Source: an uncultured Chitinophagaceae bacterium (GTDB lineage: Bacteria; Bacteroidota; Bacteroidia; Chitinophagales; Chitinophagaceae). Taken from it: a DNA stretch of 7,776 bases. Position numbers and translations under genes: made by a program. The notes under the pieces are model-generated. The model saw nothing but the letters and a program-made list of their open reading frames with translations, was not told where the DNA came from and did not search any database. How positions within the stretch are numbered: position 1 is the first letter of the stretch; the number at the start of each line of letters is the position of its first letter. Location: assembly GCA_903841915.1 (NCBI GenBank), contig CAIMKO010000016.1, forward strand, positions 1 to 7,776, written 5' to 3'. This document shows, piece by piece, positions 1-5,811 of the stretch.

Positions 1-55
1 AGTGCAGTTACCATAGTATTTATTTATTGCAAAATTAAAAACTTAATAGAAAAGA

Positions 56-1321
56 TCATGATTCAAGAACGGGTTCAACAGAAAGTTCATCTGCCACAAC
101 GCTATCATTTTCTTTCTGTTTATTTTTTCGAATATAAAGAACATGTATGACCCCTATCAGCAGCGCAATGAAGCCTGCTGCCATCACCGTATTCTCTACG
201 CCGATATGTTGAGATACCGACCCGATGATCAAACCGCCAAAAGGCTGCATACCAAAAAAAGACATGGCATAAATACTGATCACCCTGCCACGCATGGCCG
301 GATCGACGGTGGTTTGTATGATGGTGTTGGAGATCGTGATCTGTGACATCATCCCAAATGCACTTAATGCAGCAAACACTAATGCCAGCGGATAATAGGT
401 TGTATGAGAAAATAAAATAAGTCCCGTTCCAAAAACAAAAGTGTTGATGGCTAATATTTTCCTAAGATTGGTACCCGGACGCAATGATGCCAGAAATATA
501 CCACCTGCAAATGCACCCAAACCGATCACACTATCAATGATCCCAAATGTAGAGGCAGTTCCATGAAATATATCTTTCGCATAAACCGGTATCAAAGTAC
601 TAAAGGGCAACACAAATAAACTCACCAGCGCAAGCATGGCCATGATAGAACCGATCGCGGGTGTTTTAATAACATACATCATTCCATCCCTTAATGAGTT
701 GAAAACATTTTGTGTATTTTTCTTAGGCACAAATACCGGCAGTTTCATCAGTAAAAGAGAAATAATAACTGCCATAAAACTTAATGCGTTTATCCCAAAA
801 CAAATGTCCTCACCAAATCTTTCGATCACTAAACCTGCAATAGCCGGACCGATCAATCTCGATAAATTCACCATCGAAGAATTAAGGGCCAGTGCATTGG
901 GCAAGTATTTTTTATCGTCCACCATCTCATACACCAATGATTGTCGTGCAGGCACATCGAATGCATTAATGATACCCAGTAATACACTTAATGAAAGTAC
1001 TTCCCAAACAGTATACTGTTTAAAGAATATCAATACGGCCAATAAAATAGCCTGCAGCATGGAAGCCATTTGTGTAAACAGCATTAATTTGTAACGGTCA
1101 TACCGATCCGCTGCTACCCCACCCAGAAAAGAAAACAGAAAAGAAGGGAACATGGTCGCAAACAGAGTAACCCCCAGCATGAATTTGGAATGTGTCAATG
1201 AATACACTACCCAGCTTACTGCTGTCTTTTGCATCCAGGTGCCGATCAGCGAAACAGATTGCCCGGTAAAAAATAACCGATAGTTACGACTCTTAAATGC
1301 ACTGAAAGTGGTAATGTTCAT
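56..1321 (-). CDS. MFS transporter, MFS_3/DHA3-type exporter
   Basis: This 421-residue protein is a multi-pass inner-membrane transporter of the major facilitator superfamily. It resembles the MFS_3 (EntS-like, DHA3) group, which exports small molecules by proton antiport; the substrate cannot be read from sequence. Family hallmarks are visible. The N-terminus has SRNYRLFFTGQSVSLIGTWM at about residues 11-30. The loop between helices 2 and 3 has a motif-A-like GGVAADRYDRYK (67-78). A DVPARQ motif lies at 122-127 and is followed by a conserved NALALNSS segment (142-149). Hydrophobic stretches run to about residue 400, enough for 10-12 helices. The last ~20 residues form a charged cytoplasmic tail. 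Length is normal for the family. The ATG at 1321 is chosen because the family motif begins almost at once. The gene lies 114 bp downstream of the sorting-domain protein on the same strand. Family assignment is firm; substrate is unknown. Confidence 0.93.
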   Translation of the reverse strand: MNITTFSAFKSRNYRLFFTGQSVSLIGTWMQKTAVSWVVYSLTHSKFMLGVTLFATMFPSFLFSFLGGVAADRYDRYKLMLFTQMASMLQAILLAVLIFFKQYTVWEVLSLSVLLGIINAFDVPARQSLVYEMVDDKKYLPNALALNSSMVNLSRLIGPAIAGLVIERFGEDICFGINALSFMAVIISLLLMKLPVFVPKKNTQNVFNSLRDGMMYVIKTPAIGSIMAMLALVSLFVLPFSTLIPVYAKDIFHGTASTFGIIDSVIGLGAFAGGIFLASLRPGTNLRKILAINTFVFGTGLILFSHTTYYPLALVFAALSAFGMMSQITISNTIIQTTVDPAMRGRVISIYAMSFFGMQPFGGLIIGSVSQHIGVENTVMAAGFIALLIGVIHVLYIRKNKQKENDSVVADELSVEPVLES

Positions 1322-1358
1322 AATACTTGCTGTCCAGGAGTTTGATCGATAACTTATG

Positions 1359-1385
1359 CAAAGTCACTAATTAAATCAGAAACAA
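1359..1385 (-). promoter_or_regulatory. weak candidate promoter for the MFS gene
   Basis: On the minus strand a TGACTTTG box (1359-1366) differs by one base from the Bacteroidota -7 box TAnnTTTG. A TTG lies 16 bases upstream (1383-1385), somewhat closer than the usual spacing of about 19. The -7 box is 38 bases from the ATG, which is a sensible leader length. The TTG also forms part of the hairpin at 1383-1400, so the two readings compete. Confidence 0.25.
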
Positions 1386-1400
1386 AAAACCTGTTTTTTG
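1383..1400 (-). terminator. possible AT-rich terminator after the sorting-domain protein
   Basis: A perfect 7-bp inverted repeat, CAAAAAA/TTTTTTG with a 4-base loop, starts 36 bases past the stop codon of the 1436-3091 gene. Read on the minus strand the T-run is part of the 3' arm. The stem is almost all A-T, so it would be weak. It may instead belong to the upstream region of the MFS gene. Confidence 0.3.
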
Positions 1401-1435
1401 CAAATATCAAGTAAGCAGTATTGTTTTGGGATCCT

Positions 1436-3091
1436 TTATTTTACTTTTAAAATATGACAGGTATATAATAATTGCCGTGTTTTACAATCCACTAACCGTA
1501 AAATATAGTTGCCGCTTAAATTGTCGGACAAATTCATACTGTATCCACTGCTGATCACTTTTTCTTTTACCATGACATGATTGATATTGAATAATTCTGC
1601 GATCACAGTGCTATTGTTGGCAAATTTATATTCTATTTTAAAGTCATTGATTACAGGGTTTGGAAACACGTTGACCATTTCATTGAATGATCGGTTATTT
1701 GTAGCATTGACCATATATTGATAAGGGTCTGATCTTTGACTCTTGCAATTATTTTGTGTTGCTTGTACATAATATATGCCATCCACCGCAGGTTTGAATA
1801 TTTGAACACTGTCTAATTTGATTGTTGAAATATTATTGAACCATTGATTACCTGTAATTACCGAACTCAACAAATTATTATTCGCATCTCTACTGATCGT
1901 TGGCTTTTCGGGAACCGCATTTACGGTAACCTTGATCTTTGAACGTTCACTCATACAACCGGATGAATTATTCTGTTGGCAAACATAATAGAACGTTTCG
2001 CCTGTCACTGCAGTTGAAGGAATGGGGGCTTCTGCAAACCCCCTCCCTCCGATTGCTTGTTGATACCATATAAGGCTATATCCCGGTAACGCATTTACCG
2101 TTAAGGCTTTTGCATCTGCAGCCTCACATAAATTAATATCTGCAGTTACAACAGGTGTGATTGCAGTTGCATTTATCAGTATTCCGATAGAAGTACTGTC
2201 GTTACAAGCTTTATCAGTTGATACAGCCAAGCTGATTGTGTACGATCCGTGATTTTTATACGTATGTGTACTATTTTGATCTGTGCTGATATTCTTCACC
2301 AAAGAATCGCCAAAATCCCATTTCCAAGTTTTTAAAACAGAGCCATTCAATGAAGTTGAATCGATGAACAAAACAGCTGCATTGGCACAACCTGAATTAC
2401 TTACCGCTATCTTAGCTCTAGGACTTGGAAAAACGCTGACAATCGCTGTGCTGTCTTTTAAACATCCTGATAAAGAACTAACAGAAAGTTTGACCCGATA
2501 GTTTCCTGCCGCTGCATAAGAATGAGATGGATTGATTTGCGTTGAACTTGTACTATCGCCAAAATACCAAGTACGGTTGCTGATAATACCTGCTGTTATA
2601 CTGCTAGAATCTTGGAAATGAATATAAGTTCCAAAACAAACAGAAGGGCTGATAAATCGAGTAATAGGTGTCGCAAAAACTGTATCTGTAAGAATAATGA
2701 AAGAAGCGTCAAACTCTGATGAAGTGATAAAAATTGTGTCTTTATAGATCCCTGCTGCATTGTTCGCCCCTAACCTTACATAAATGCTGCTGTTTTGAAC
2801 GCTGTTACCAACAGGATATAAATTAATATTGTTGCTATCAAAAGCATTTGGGTTAACAGATATTTCTAAACGTTTTGTTGCATGAATGCTTACAATGGAA
2901 CTGATATCGGTTGCATTAATTAAAAAGTCTTTTACAGGAGAAGAACTTCCTGAACATGTATGTAAAGATGATAGGGAAGATTTTAAATTGATAGTTGCTT
3001 TTGAACCAAAGTCAGGCGGATTAATACCTGCAATACTCTTGTGCATCAAGAGTAACAGAATTAAAATGACTGGCAGGTTTTTCAGCTTCAT
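1436..3091 (-). CDS. secreted PKD/Ig-like protein with type IX sorting domain
   Basis: A 551-residue exported protein with no recognisable catalytic domain. A signal peptide covers residues 1-22: Lys near the N-terminus, a run of Ile/Leu, then SIAG. Residues ~28-142 resemble the repeated beta-sandwich module of Bacteroidota surface proteins, including an IYVRLGA segment at ~103. PKD domain 1 (~145-222) has WYFGD at 175-179 and HSY at 190-192. PKD domain 2 (~224-308) has WKWDFGD at 256-262 and HTY at 276-278. Ig-like modules follow at ~312-393 and ~395-460. The C-terminal ~77 residues, starting at VFPNPV (475-480), match a type A Por/type IX sorting domain, with GNYILRL at ~527-533. Such proteins cross the outer membrane by T9SS and lose the sorting domain. 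A role in adhesion or matrix is inference. Start ATG at 3091 directly precedes the signal peptide. Confidence 0.9.
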   Translation of the reverse strand: MKLKNLPVILILLLLMHKSIAGINPPDFGSKATINLKSSLSSLHTCSGSSSPVKDFLINATDISSIVSIHATKRLEISVNPNAFDSNNINLYPVGNSVQNSSIYVRLGANNAAGIYKDTIFITSSEFDASFIILTDTVFATPITRFISPSVCFGTYIHFQDSSSITAGIISNRTWYFGDSTSSTQINPSHSYAAAGNYRVKLSVSSLSGCLKDSTAIVSVFPSPRAKIAVSNSGCANAAVLFIDSTSLNGSVLKTWKWDFGDSLVKNISTDQNSTHTYKNHGSYTISLAVSTDKACNDSTSIGILINATAITPVVTADINLCEAADAKALTVNALPGYSLIWYQQAIGGRGFAEAPIPSTAVTGETFYYVCQQNNSSGCMSERSKIKVTVNAVPEKPTISRDANNNLLSSVITGNQWFNNISTIKLDSVQIFKPAVDGIYYVQATQNNCKSQRSDPYQYMVNATNNRSFNEMVNVFPNPVINDFKIEYKFANNSTVIAELFNINHVMVKEKVISSGYSMNLSDNLSGNYILRLVDCKTRQLLYTCHILKVK

Positions 3092-3126
3092 TGTGATGAA
3101 CTATAAGAATTGATCTTATTTAATTC

Positions 3127-3205
3127 ACTACAAATAGCTTAAATAAATGATTGCTAGGCAATAGAGGATATTGTGAATTGTGTGTAGTGTTTCTACTACA
3201 AATAG
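3127..3205. repeat. two direct copies of ACTACAAATAG ahead of the sorting-domain gene
   Basis: ACTACAAATAG occurs at 3127-3137 and again at 3195-3205, both in the 186-bp gap between hutU and the 1436-3091 gene. On the minus strand each reads CTATTTGTAGT, which contains TATTTG but is not an exact TAnnTTTG box. The second copy forms a small hairpin with TGTAGT at 3183-3188 (stem 6 bp, loop 6). An AATTCAC/GTGAATT pair (3122-3128, 3173-3179) also spans the region. These could be promoter or operator half-sites, or chance in AT-rich DNA. Confidence 0.3.
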
Positions 3206-3277
3206 TCTCAGACAAGTTTAAATAGCTAATAAAATGTGCTATGAAATACCGCGTAATTTATCAATATATTATAAAGA

Positions 3278-5041
3278 TCATTGCAACCTCTCTTTAAAAT
3301 TCAACCCGTTTTTTCGTAAAGTATCCATCGCAATATCATAGCCGGCATCAGCATGACGGATCACGCCCATTCCCGGATCATTTCTTAATACCCGCGAAAT
3401 CCTTGCGGCAGCTGCATCAGTACCATCAGCTACGATCACCATTCCTGCATGGATACTGTAACCCATACCAACGCCGCCACCATGATGCAGACTTACCCAG
3501 CTTGCACCGCCTGCTGTATTCACCAAAGCATTTAAGATCGGCCAGTCGGCTACTGCATCGCTTCCATCCAGCATAGCTTCTGTTTCTCTGTTGGGTGATG
3601 CAACCGAACCCGTATCCAAATGATCCCTTCCTATCACAATGGGTGCTTTTACTTTTCCGGTACGTACCAGTTCATTAAATGCCAATCCTGCTTTTTCTCT
3701 TTCGCCCTGTCCTAACCAACAAATGCGTGCAGGCAATCCCTGAAAAGCAATTCTTTCCTTCGCCATTTTCATCCATCTTAACAAGCCTGCATTTTGAGGA
3801 AATAAATGCAGGATCACTTCATCCGTAACAGCAATATCATTTGGATCACCACTTAATGCAGCCCAACGGAATGGACCTTTCCCTTCACAGAATAAAGGGC
3901 GGATATATGCCGGAACAAACCCCGGAAAAGCAAAAGGATCATGTGTTGTAAGTCTGCATACATCTAAACTTTTCCCAATCTCTATAACTCTATCTTCAAA
4001 TTCTTTTGCTCTTGCCCTGATATTATTTCCATAATCAAAAGTGATCGCCCCTTTATCTAAAAGCTGTAGCATATATTGAACATGCAAATACATACTCTCA
4101 TAAGCACGATGACGATATTCAGTAGGATTCTCTTTTCTTAAGATCTTTGCATCTTCATAGGATACTGCATGTGGCCAGTATCCGATCAAAGGATCGTGCG
4201 CAGATGTTTGATCGGTTAATGTATCCGGAATAATATTTCTTTCAATTAATCTTTTCAATAAATGAACAGCATTACAAAGCACCCCAATGCTCTTACTTGC
4301 GCCTTGTAACTTGTATGCTTGTGCCTTATCGATAGCTTCATCAATATCAATGATCTTCTCATCGAGGTATTTTGTTTCAATACGTTTATCAATACGCCAC
4401 TCTTCTACTTCAGCTATCAATGCCACACCCTCATTCATGGTGATGGCAAGTGGTTGTGCACCACCCATACCACCCAATCCTGCAGTAACATTTAGTGTTC
4501 CTTTTAAAGAACCTCCACCCCCTTCACCCCCTGAAGGTGGAAGAGAAAAGTGTTTGTCAGCAATGGCAGCATAAGTTTCATAAGTTCCCTGAACGATGCC
4601 TTGTGAGCCGATATAGATCCAGCTACCTGCTGTCATTTGTCCGTACATCATCAATCCCTTCTTTTCCAATTCATCAAAATGTTCCCAGGTAGCCCATTTG
4701 GGAACAAGCTGCGAATTGGAGATCAATACACGGGGTGCATCAACATGTGTTTTTAAAATCCCAACAGGTTTACCACTTTGTATCAATAATGTTTCATCAC
4801 TCTCAATATCTTTTAATGCTTTGATGATCAGGTCAAGGCTTTCGAAATTGCGCGCTGCTTTACCCCTACCACCATAGACGATCAGATCATCGGGACGTTC
4901 TGCAACATCAGGATCTAAATTGTTCAGCAACATTCTTAATGCCGCTTCCTGGATCCATCCTTTGCAGTTTAATATTGTACCGGTAGGTGTCTTGTATTTG
5001 ATGGGGTCATATTTTCTGGTGGCAGTGATCATAGCAATCAT
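3278..5041 (-). CDS. hutU: urocanate hydratase (urocanase)
   Basis: A cytosolic enzyme of histidine degradation that hydrates urocanate to 4-imidazolone-5-propionate, using tightly bound NAD+ as an electrophile. Visible motifs, numbered from the ATG at 5041 (587 residues), are YGGRGKAARN near 57, the long conserved block GQMTAGSWIYIGSQGIVQGT (~134-153), the glycine-rich NAD-site segment TAGLGGMGGAQP (~186-197), TDQTSAHDPL, TFDYGNNIR (334-342), PGFVPAYIRPLFCEGKGPFRW, the ARICWLGQG active-site segment with Cys at 441, and GRDHLDTGSV. The protein is about 30 residues longer than the ~557-residue Pseudomonas enzyme. Residues 166-175 are an in-frame repeat-derived insert and ~345-372 is a longer loop. 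The frame is open to TTG at 5056, but the ATGs at 5041 and 5032 are more likely; 5032 aligns best with the Pseudomonas start. No hutH, hutI or hutG lies nearby. Confidence 0.96.
   Translation of the reverse strand: MIAMITATRKYDPIKYKTPTGTILNCKGWIQEAALRMLLNNLDPDVAERPDDLIVYGGRGKAARNFESLDLIIKALKDIESDETLLIQSGKPVGILKTHVDAPRVLISNSQLVPKWATWEHFDELEKKGLMMYGQMTAGSWIYIGSQGIVQGTYETYAAIADKHFSLPPSGGEGGGGSLKGTLNVTAGLGGMGGAQPLAITMNEGVALIAEVEEWRIDKRIETKYLDEKIIDIDEAIDKAQAYKLQGASKSIGVLCNAVHLLKRLIERNIIPDTLTDQTSAHDPLIGYWPHAVSYEDAKILRKENPTEYRHRAYESMYLHVQYMLQLLDKGAITFDYGNNIRARAKEFEDRVIEIGKSLDVCRLTTHDPFAFPGFVPAYIRPLFCEGKGPFRWAALSGDPNDIAVTDEVILHLFPQNAGLLRWMKMAKERIAFQGLPARICWLGQGEREKAGLAFNELVRTGKVKAPIVIGRDHLDTGSVASPNRETEAMLDGSDAVADWPILNALVNTAGGASWVSLHHGGGVGMGYSIHAGMVIVADGTDAAAARISRVLRNDPGMGVIRHADAGYDIAMDTLRKNGLNFKERLQ
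4517..4546 (-). repeat. in-frame 30-bp palindromic insert inside hutU
   Basis: These 30 bases encode SLPPSGGEGG (residues 166-175). Urocanases normally run directly from a His-Phe/Tyr pair to a GGxLKG segment; here HF and GGSLKG are separated by exactly these ten residues. The DNA holds a GC-rich palindrome, CCTTCA (4521-4526), five C, then TGAAGG (4532-4537), with extra CCACC/GGTGG flanks. It differs from the AT-rich coding context and looks like the small palindromic repeats scattered in Bacteroidota genomes. The reading frame is kept. Confidence 0.7.
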
Positions 5042-5070
5042 TTTTCGTATTTGCAATTTAGAGAAACTAT

Positions 5071-5167
5071 TGTCATTCCGACGCAGGAGGCCTGCCTGCC
5101 GTTAGGCAGGAATCTGCCCAACTTTTTGCACTATAGCCCAACAGTTCCCTCGTGCCTGCCAATGACA
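5071..5167. repeat. ~97-bp interspersed repeat with TGTCATT inverted ends
   Basis: The segment begins TGTCATTCCGACGCAGGAGG and ends with GTGCCTGCCAATGACA. Its two ends are imperfect inverted repeats: seven exact bases (TGTCATT), then related GCAGG/AGG and AA-CTG motifs. Its layout (gtcattccgacg, aggag, aatct near one end; aatgaca at the other) resembles short non-coding repeats common in Bacteroidota intergenic DNA. It ends about 30 bp from the hutU start, so it occupies the expected promoter position of hutU. No protein is encoded. Confidence 0.6.
5091..5110. repeat. nested CCTGCCT/AGGCAGG hairpin
   Basis: A perfect 7-bp stem, CCTGCCT (5091-5097) and AGGCAGG (5104-5110), encloses the 6-base loop GCCGTT. 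It sits inside the left arm of the 5071-5167 element. If the 20 bases are removed the flanks join as GCAGGAGG-AATCTGCC, a more regular form of the arm, which suggests that a small palindrome was inserted into an older repeat. Confidence 0.6.
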
Positions 5168-5214
5168 CATTGTTTAAAATATTGAAAATGAATGCTGTAT
5201 AAAATTGATTTTTT

Positions 5215-5232
5215 AACGCAGAGTACGCAGAG
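5215..5232. repeat. tandem ACGCAGAG motif after a T-run
   Basis: After TTTTTT at 5209-5214 the sequence AACGCAGAGTACGCAGAG contains ACGCAGAG twice with a 9-bp period (5216-5223 and 5225-5232). A related TTTTTAACACAGATT occurs at 5525-5539 next to the second 11-bp array, so a common leading motif appears twice in the gap. It resembles intergenic repeat fragments seen in Bacteroidota. Function unknown. Confidence 0.4.
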
Positions 5233-5293
5233 AAATTATTGTGGATTCAAAGCCATCTCTTTTTCCAACTGTCTGAATTGAGGAACGTAGAGG

Positions 5294-5311
5294 AAAATCC
5301 TTACGGATTTT
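5294..5311. repeat. AAAATCC/GGATTTT hairpin
   Basis: A perfect 7-bp stem, AAAATCC (5294-5300) and GGATTTT (5305-5311), closes a TTAC loop. On the plus strand it ends in five T, so it looks like a weak terminator, but no plus-strand gene lies upstream. Confidence 0.35.
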
Positions 5312-5338
5312 TGGAAAGCAAGCCCCCACTTTATGCAG

Positions 5339-5393
5339 TGTCATTTTCAAAGAGCTTGTTTGCAAAGCAAAAATTGGTTACTCAGGGATGACA
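5339..5393. repeat. possible second short element with TGTCAT/ATGACA ends
   Basis: TGTCATT begins at 5339 and GGATGACA ends at 5393, giving a 55-bp segment with the same outer hexamer ends as the 5071-5167 element. The interior is not clearly related. It may be a degenerate family member or a coincidence of a 6-bp match. Confidence 0.25.
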
Positions 5394-5439
5394 GTACTGC
5401 CACAATTTCAGCATCCCTCCCTCTTTTTAGATTCGTCAA

Positions 5440-5472
5440 TCCTATAGTCATCCTATAGTCAACCTATAGTGA
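5440..5472. repeat. three-copy 11-bp tandem repeat (TCCTATAGTCA)
   Basis: Units lie at 5440-5450, 5451-5461 and 5462-5472. The first two are identical (TCCTATAGTCA) and the third differs at two positions (ACCTATAGTGA). Each unit carries the palindrome CTATAG. An 11-bp period is close to one helical turn, so the same DNA face is presented by each unit, as in repeated protein-binding sites; replication slippage is the simpler alternative. Confidence 0.75.
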
Positions 5473-5542
5473 TCGCTTAAATATTTAAGAATGATAAACT
5501 GTCAGAATTACAGCATTAAATTGCTTTTTAACACAGATTAGC

Positions 5543-5586
5543 GATTCGCTACTCATTCGCTGCTGATTCGCTCGAGATACGCTTGA
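5543..5586. repeat. four-copy 11-bp tandem repeat (GATTCGCTnnn)
   Basis: Units lie at 5543-5553, 5554-5564, 5565-5575 and 5576-5586. They read GATTCGCTACT, CATTCGCTGCT, GATTCGCTCGA and GATACGCTTGA: the first eight bases are nearly constant and the last three vary. A further single GATTCGCT occurs at 5732-5739, about 70 bp before the SOUL ATG. The unit sequence is unrelated to the 5440-5472 array but the period is the same. Confidence 0.7.
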
Positions 5587-5594
5587 AGCATACC

Positions 5595-5613
5595 GGAGTT
5601 AAAACTCCTTTTT
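5595..5613 (+). terminator. terminator-like hairpin GGAGT/ACTCC with T-tail
   Basis: GGAGT (5595-5599), loop TAAA, ACTCC (5604-5608) is followed by five T at 5609-5613. The form is that of a short intrinsic terminator on the plus strand, but no plus-strand gene precedes it, and the stem is only 5-6 bp. It could insulate the SOUL gene from read-through or be part of a repeat. Confidence 0.3.
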
Positions 5614-5656
5614 ATGACGAATTGACAACAGAAATAAAGGGTTTAAACTTCCTTCT

Positions 5657-5678
5657 GAGTCTCAGCAGAGACTCTGCT
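5657..5678. repeat. overlapping alternative hairpins
   Basis: GAGTCTC (5657-5663) pairs with GAGACTC (5668-5674) around an AGCA loop. The overlapping AGCAGAG (5664-5670) is also the reverse complement of CTCTGCT (5672-5678), with one base between them. The two pairings exclude each other. There is no T-tail on either strand. It lies about 135 bp before the SOUL ATG. Confidence 0.35.
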
Positions 5679-5811
5679 CAAAAAAATGTACAATCTGTGA
5701 AATATACAAGTATCATGAATAATTGTATAATGATTCGCTAAATAAAAATGACCATCTTAGTAAATGAAAAATGGAGATGACTGCTGTCTTAAAAAAAGCA
5801 ATTACACTTTT

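Larger units (their letters stand above)
5042..5811. other. repeat-rich non-coding region between hutU and the SOUL gene
   Basis: About 770 bp separate the divergent starts of hutU and the SOUL gene, with no plausible protein-coding frame. It holds a ~97-bp element with inverted ends beside hutU, a tandem ACGCAGAG motif, a second short segment with TGTCAT/ATGACA ends, two 11-bp-period tandem arrays, and several perfect hairpins. Promoters for both flanking genes should lie here, but I found no clear TTG...TAnnTTTG match for either. The mixture looks like a site where small interspersed repeats have accumulated rather than a decayed gene. Confidence 0.6.

Noticed and set aside
143..1094. Plus-strand open frames at 143-346 and 636-1094 inside the MFS gene
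   Set aside because: They lie antisense to a clear transporter gene and their translations show no domain, signal or plausible start context.
2283..3113. Plus-strand open frames at 2283-2501 and 2886-3113
   Set aside because: Antisense to the PKD/sorting-domain gene, which has full domain support; the shadow translations resemble nothing.
4500..4560. Frameshift or sequencing error in hutU
   Set aside because: The insert is exactly 30 bases, the frame continues through conserved motifs on both sides, and the palindrome explains the added sequence.
5042..5056. Longer hutU start at TTG 5056
   Set aside because: TTG is a rare start in this phylum, no ribosome-binding site supports it, and the added residues fall outside the conserved N-terminus; ATG 5041 or 5032 fits better.
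4287..5105. Plus-strand open frames at 4287-4574, 4495-4692 and 4920-5105
   Set aside because: Antisense to hutU; their Pro/Ser-rich or hydrophobic stretches are the complement of urocanase codons and of the palindromic insert.
5071..5167. Insertion sequence or MITE with its own transposase
   Set aside because: The element is under 100 bp, encodes nothing, and no clear target-site duplication could be read at its ends; it is listed only as an interspersed repeat.
5440..5586. CRISPR array
   Set aside because: The repeat units are 11 bp and contiguous, with no 20-40-bp repeats, unique spacers or cas genes.
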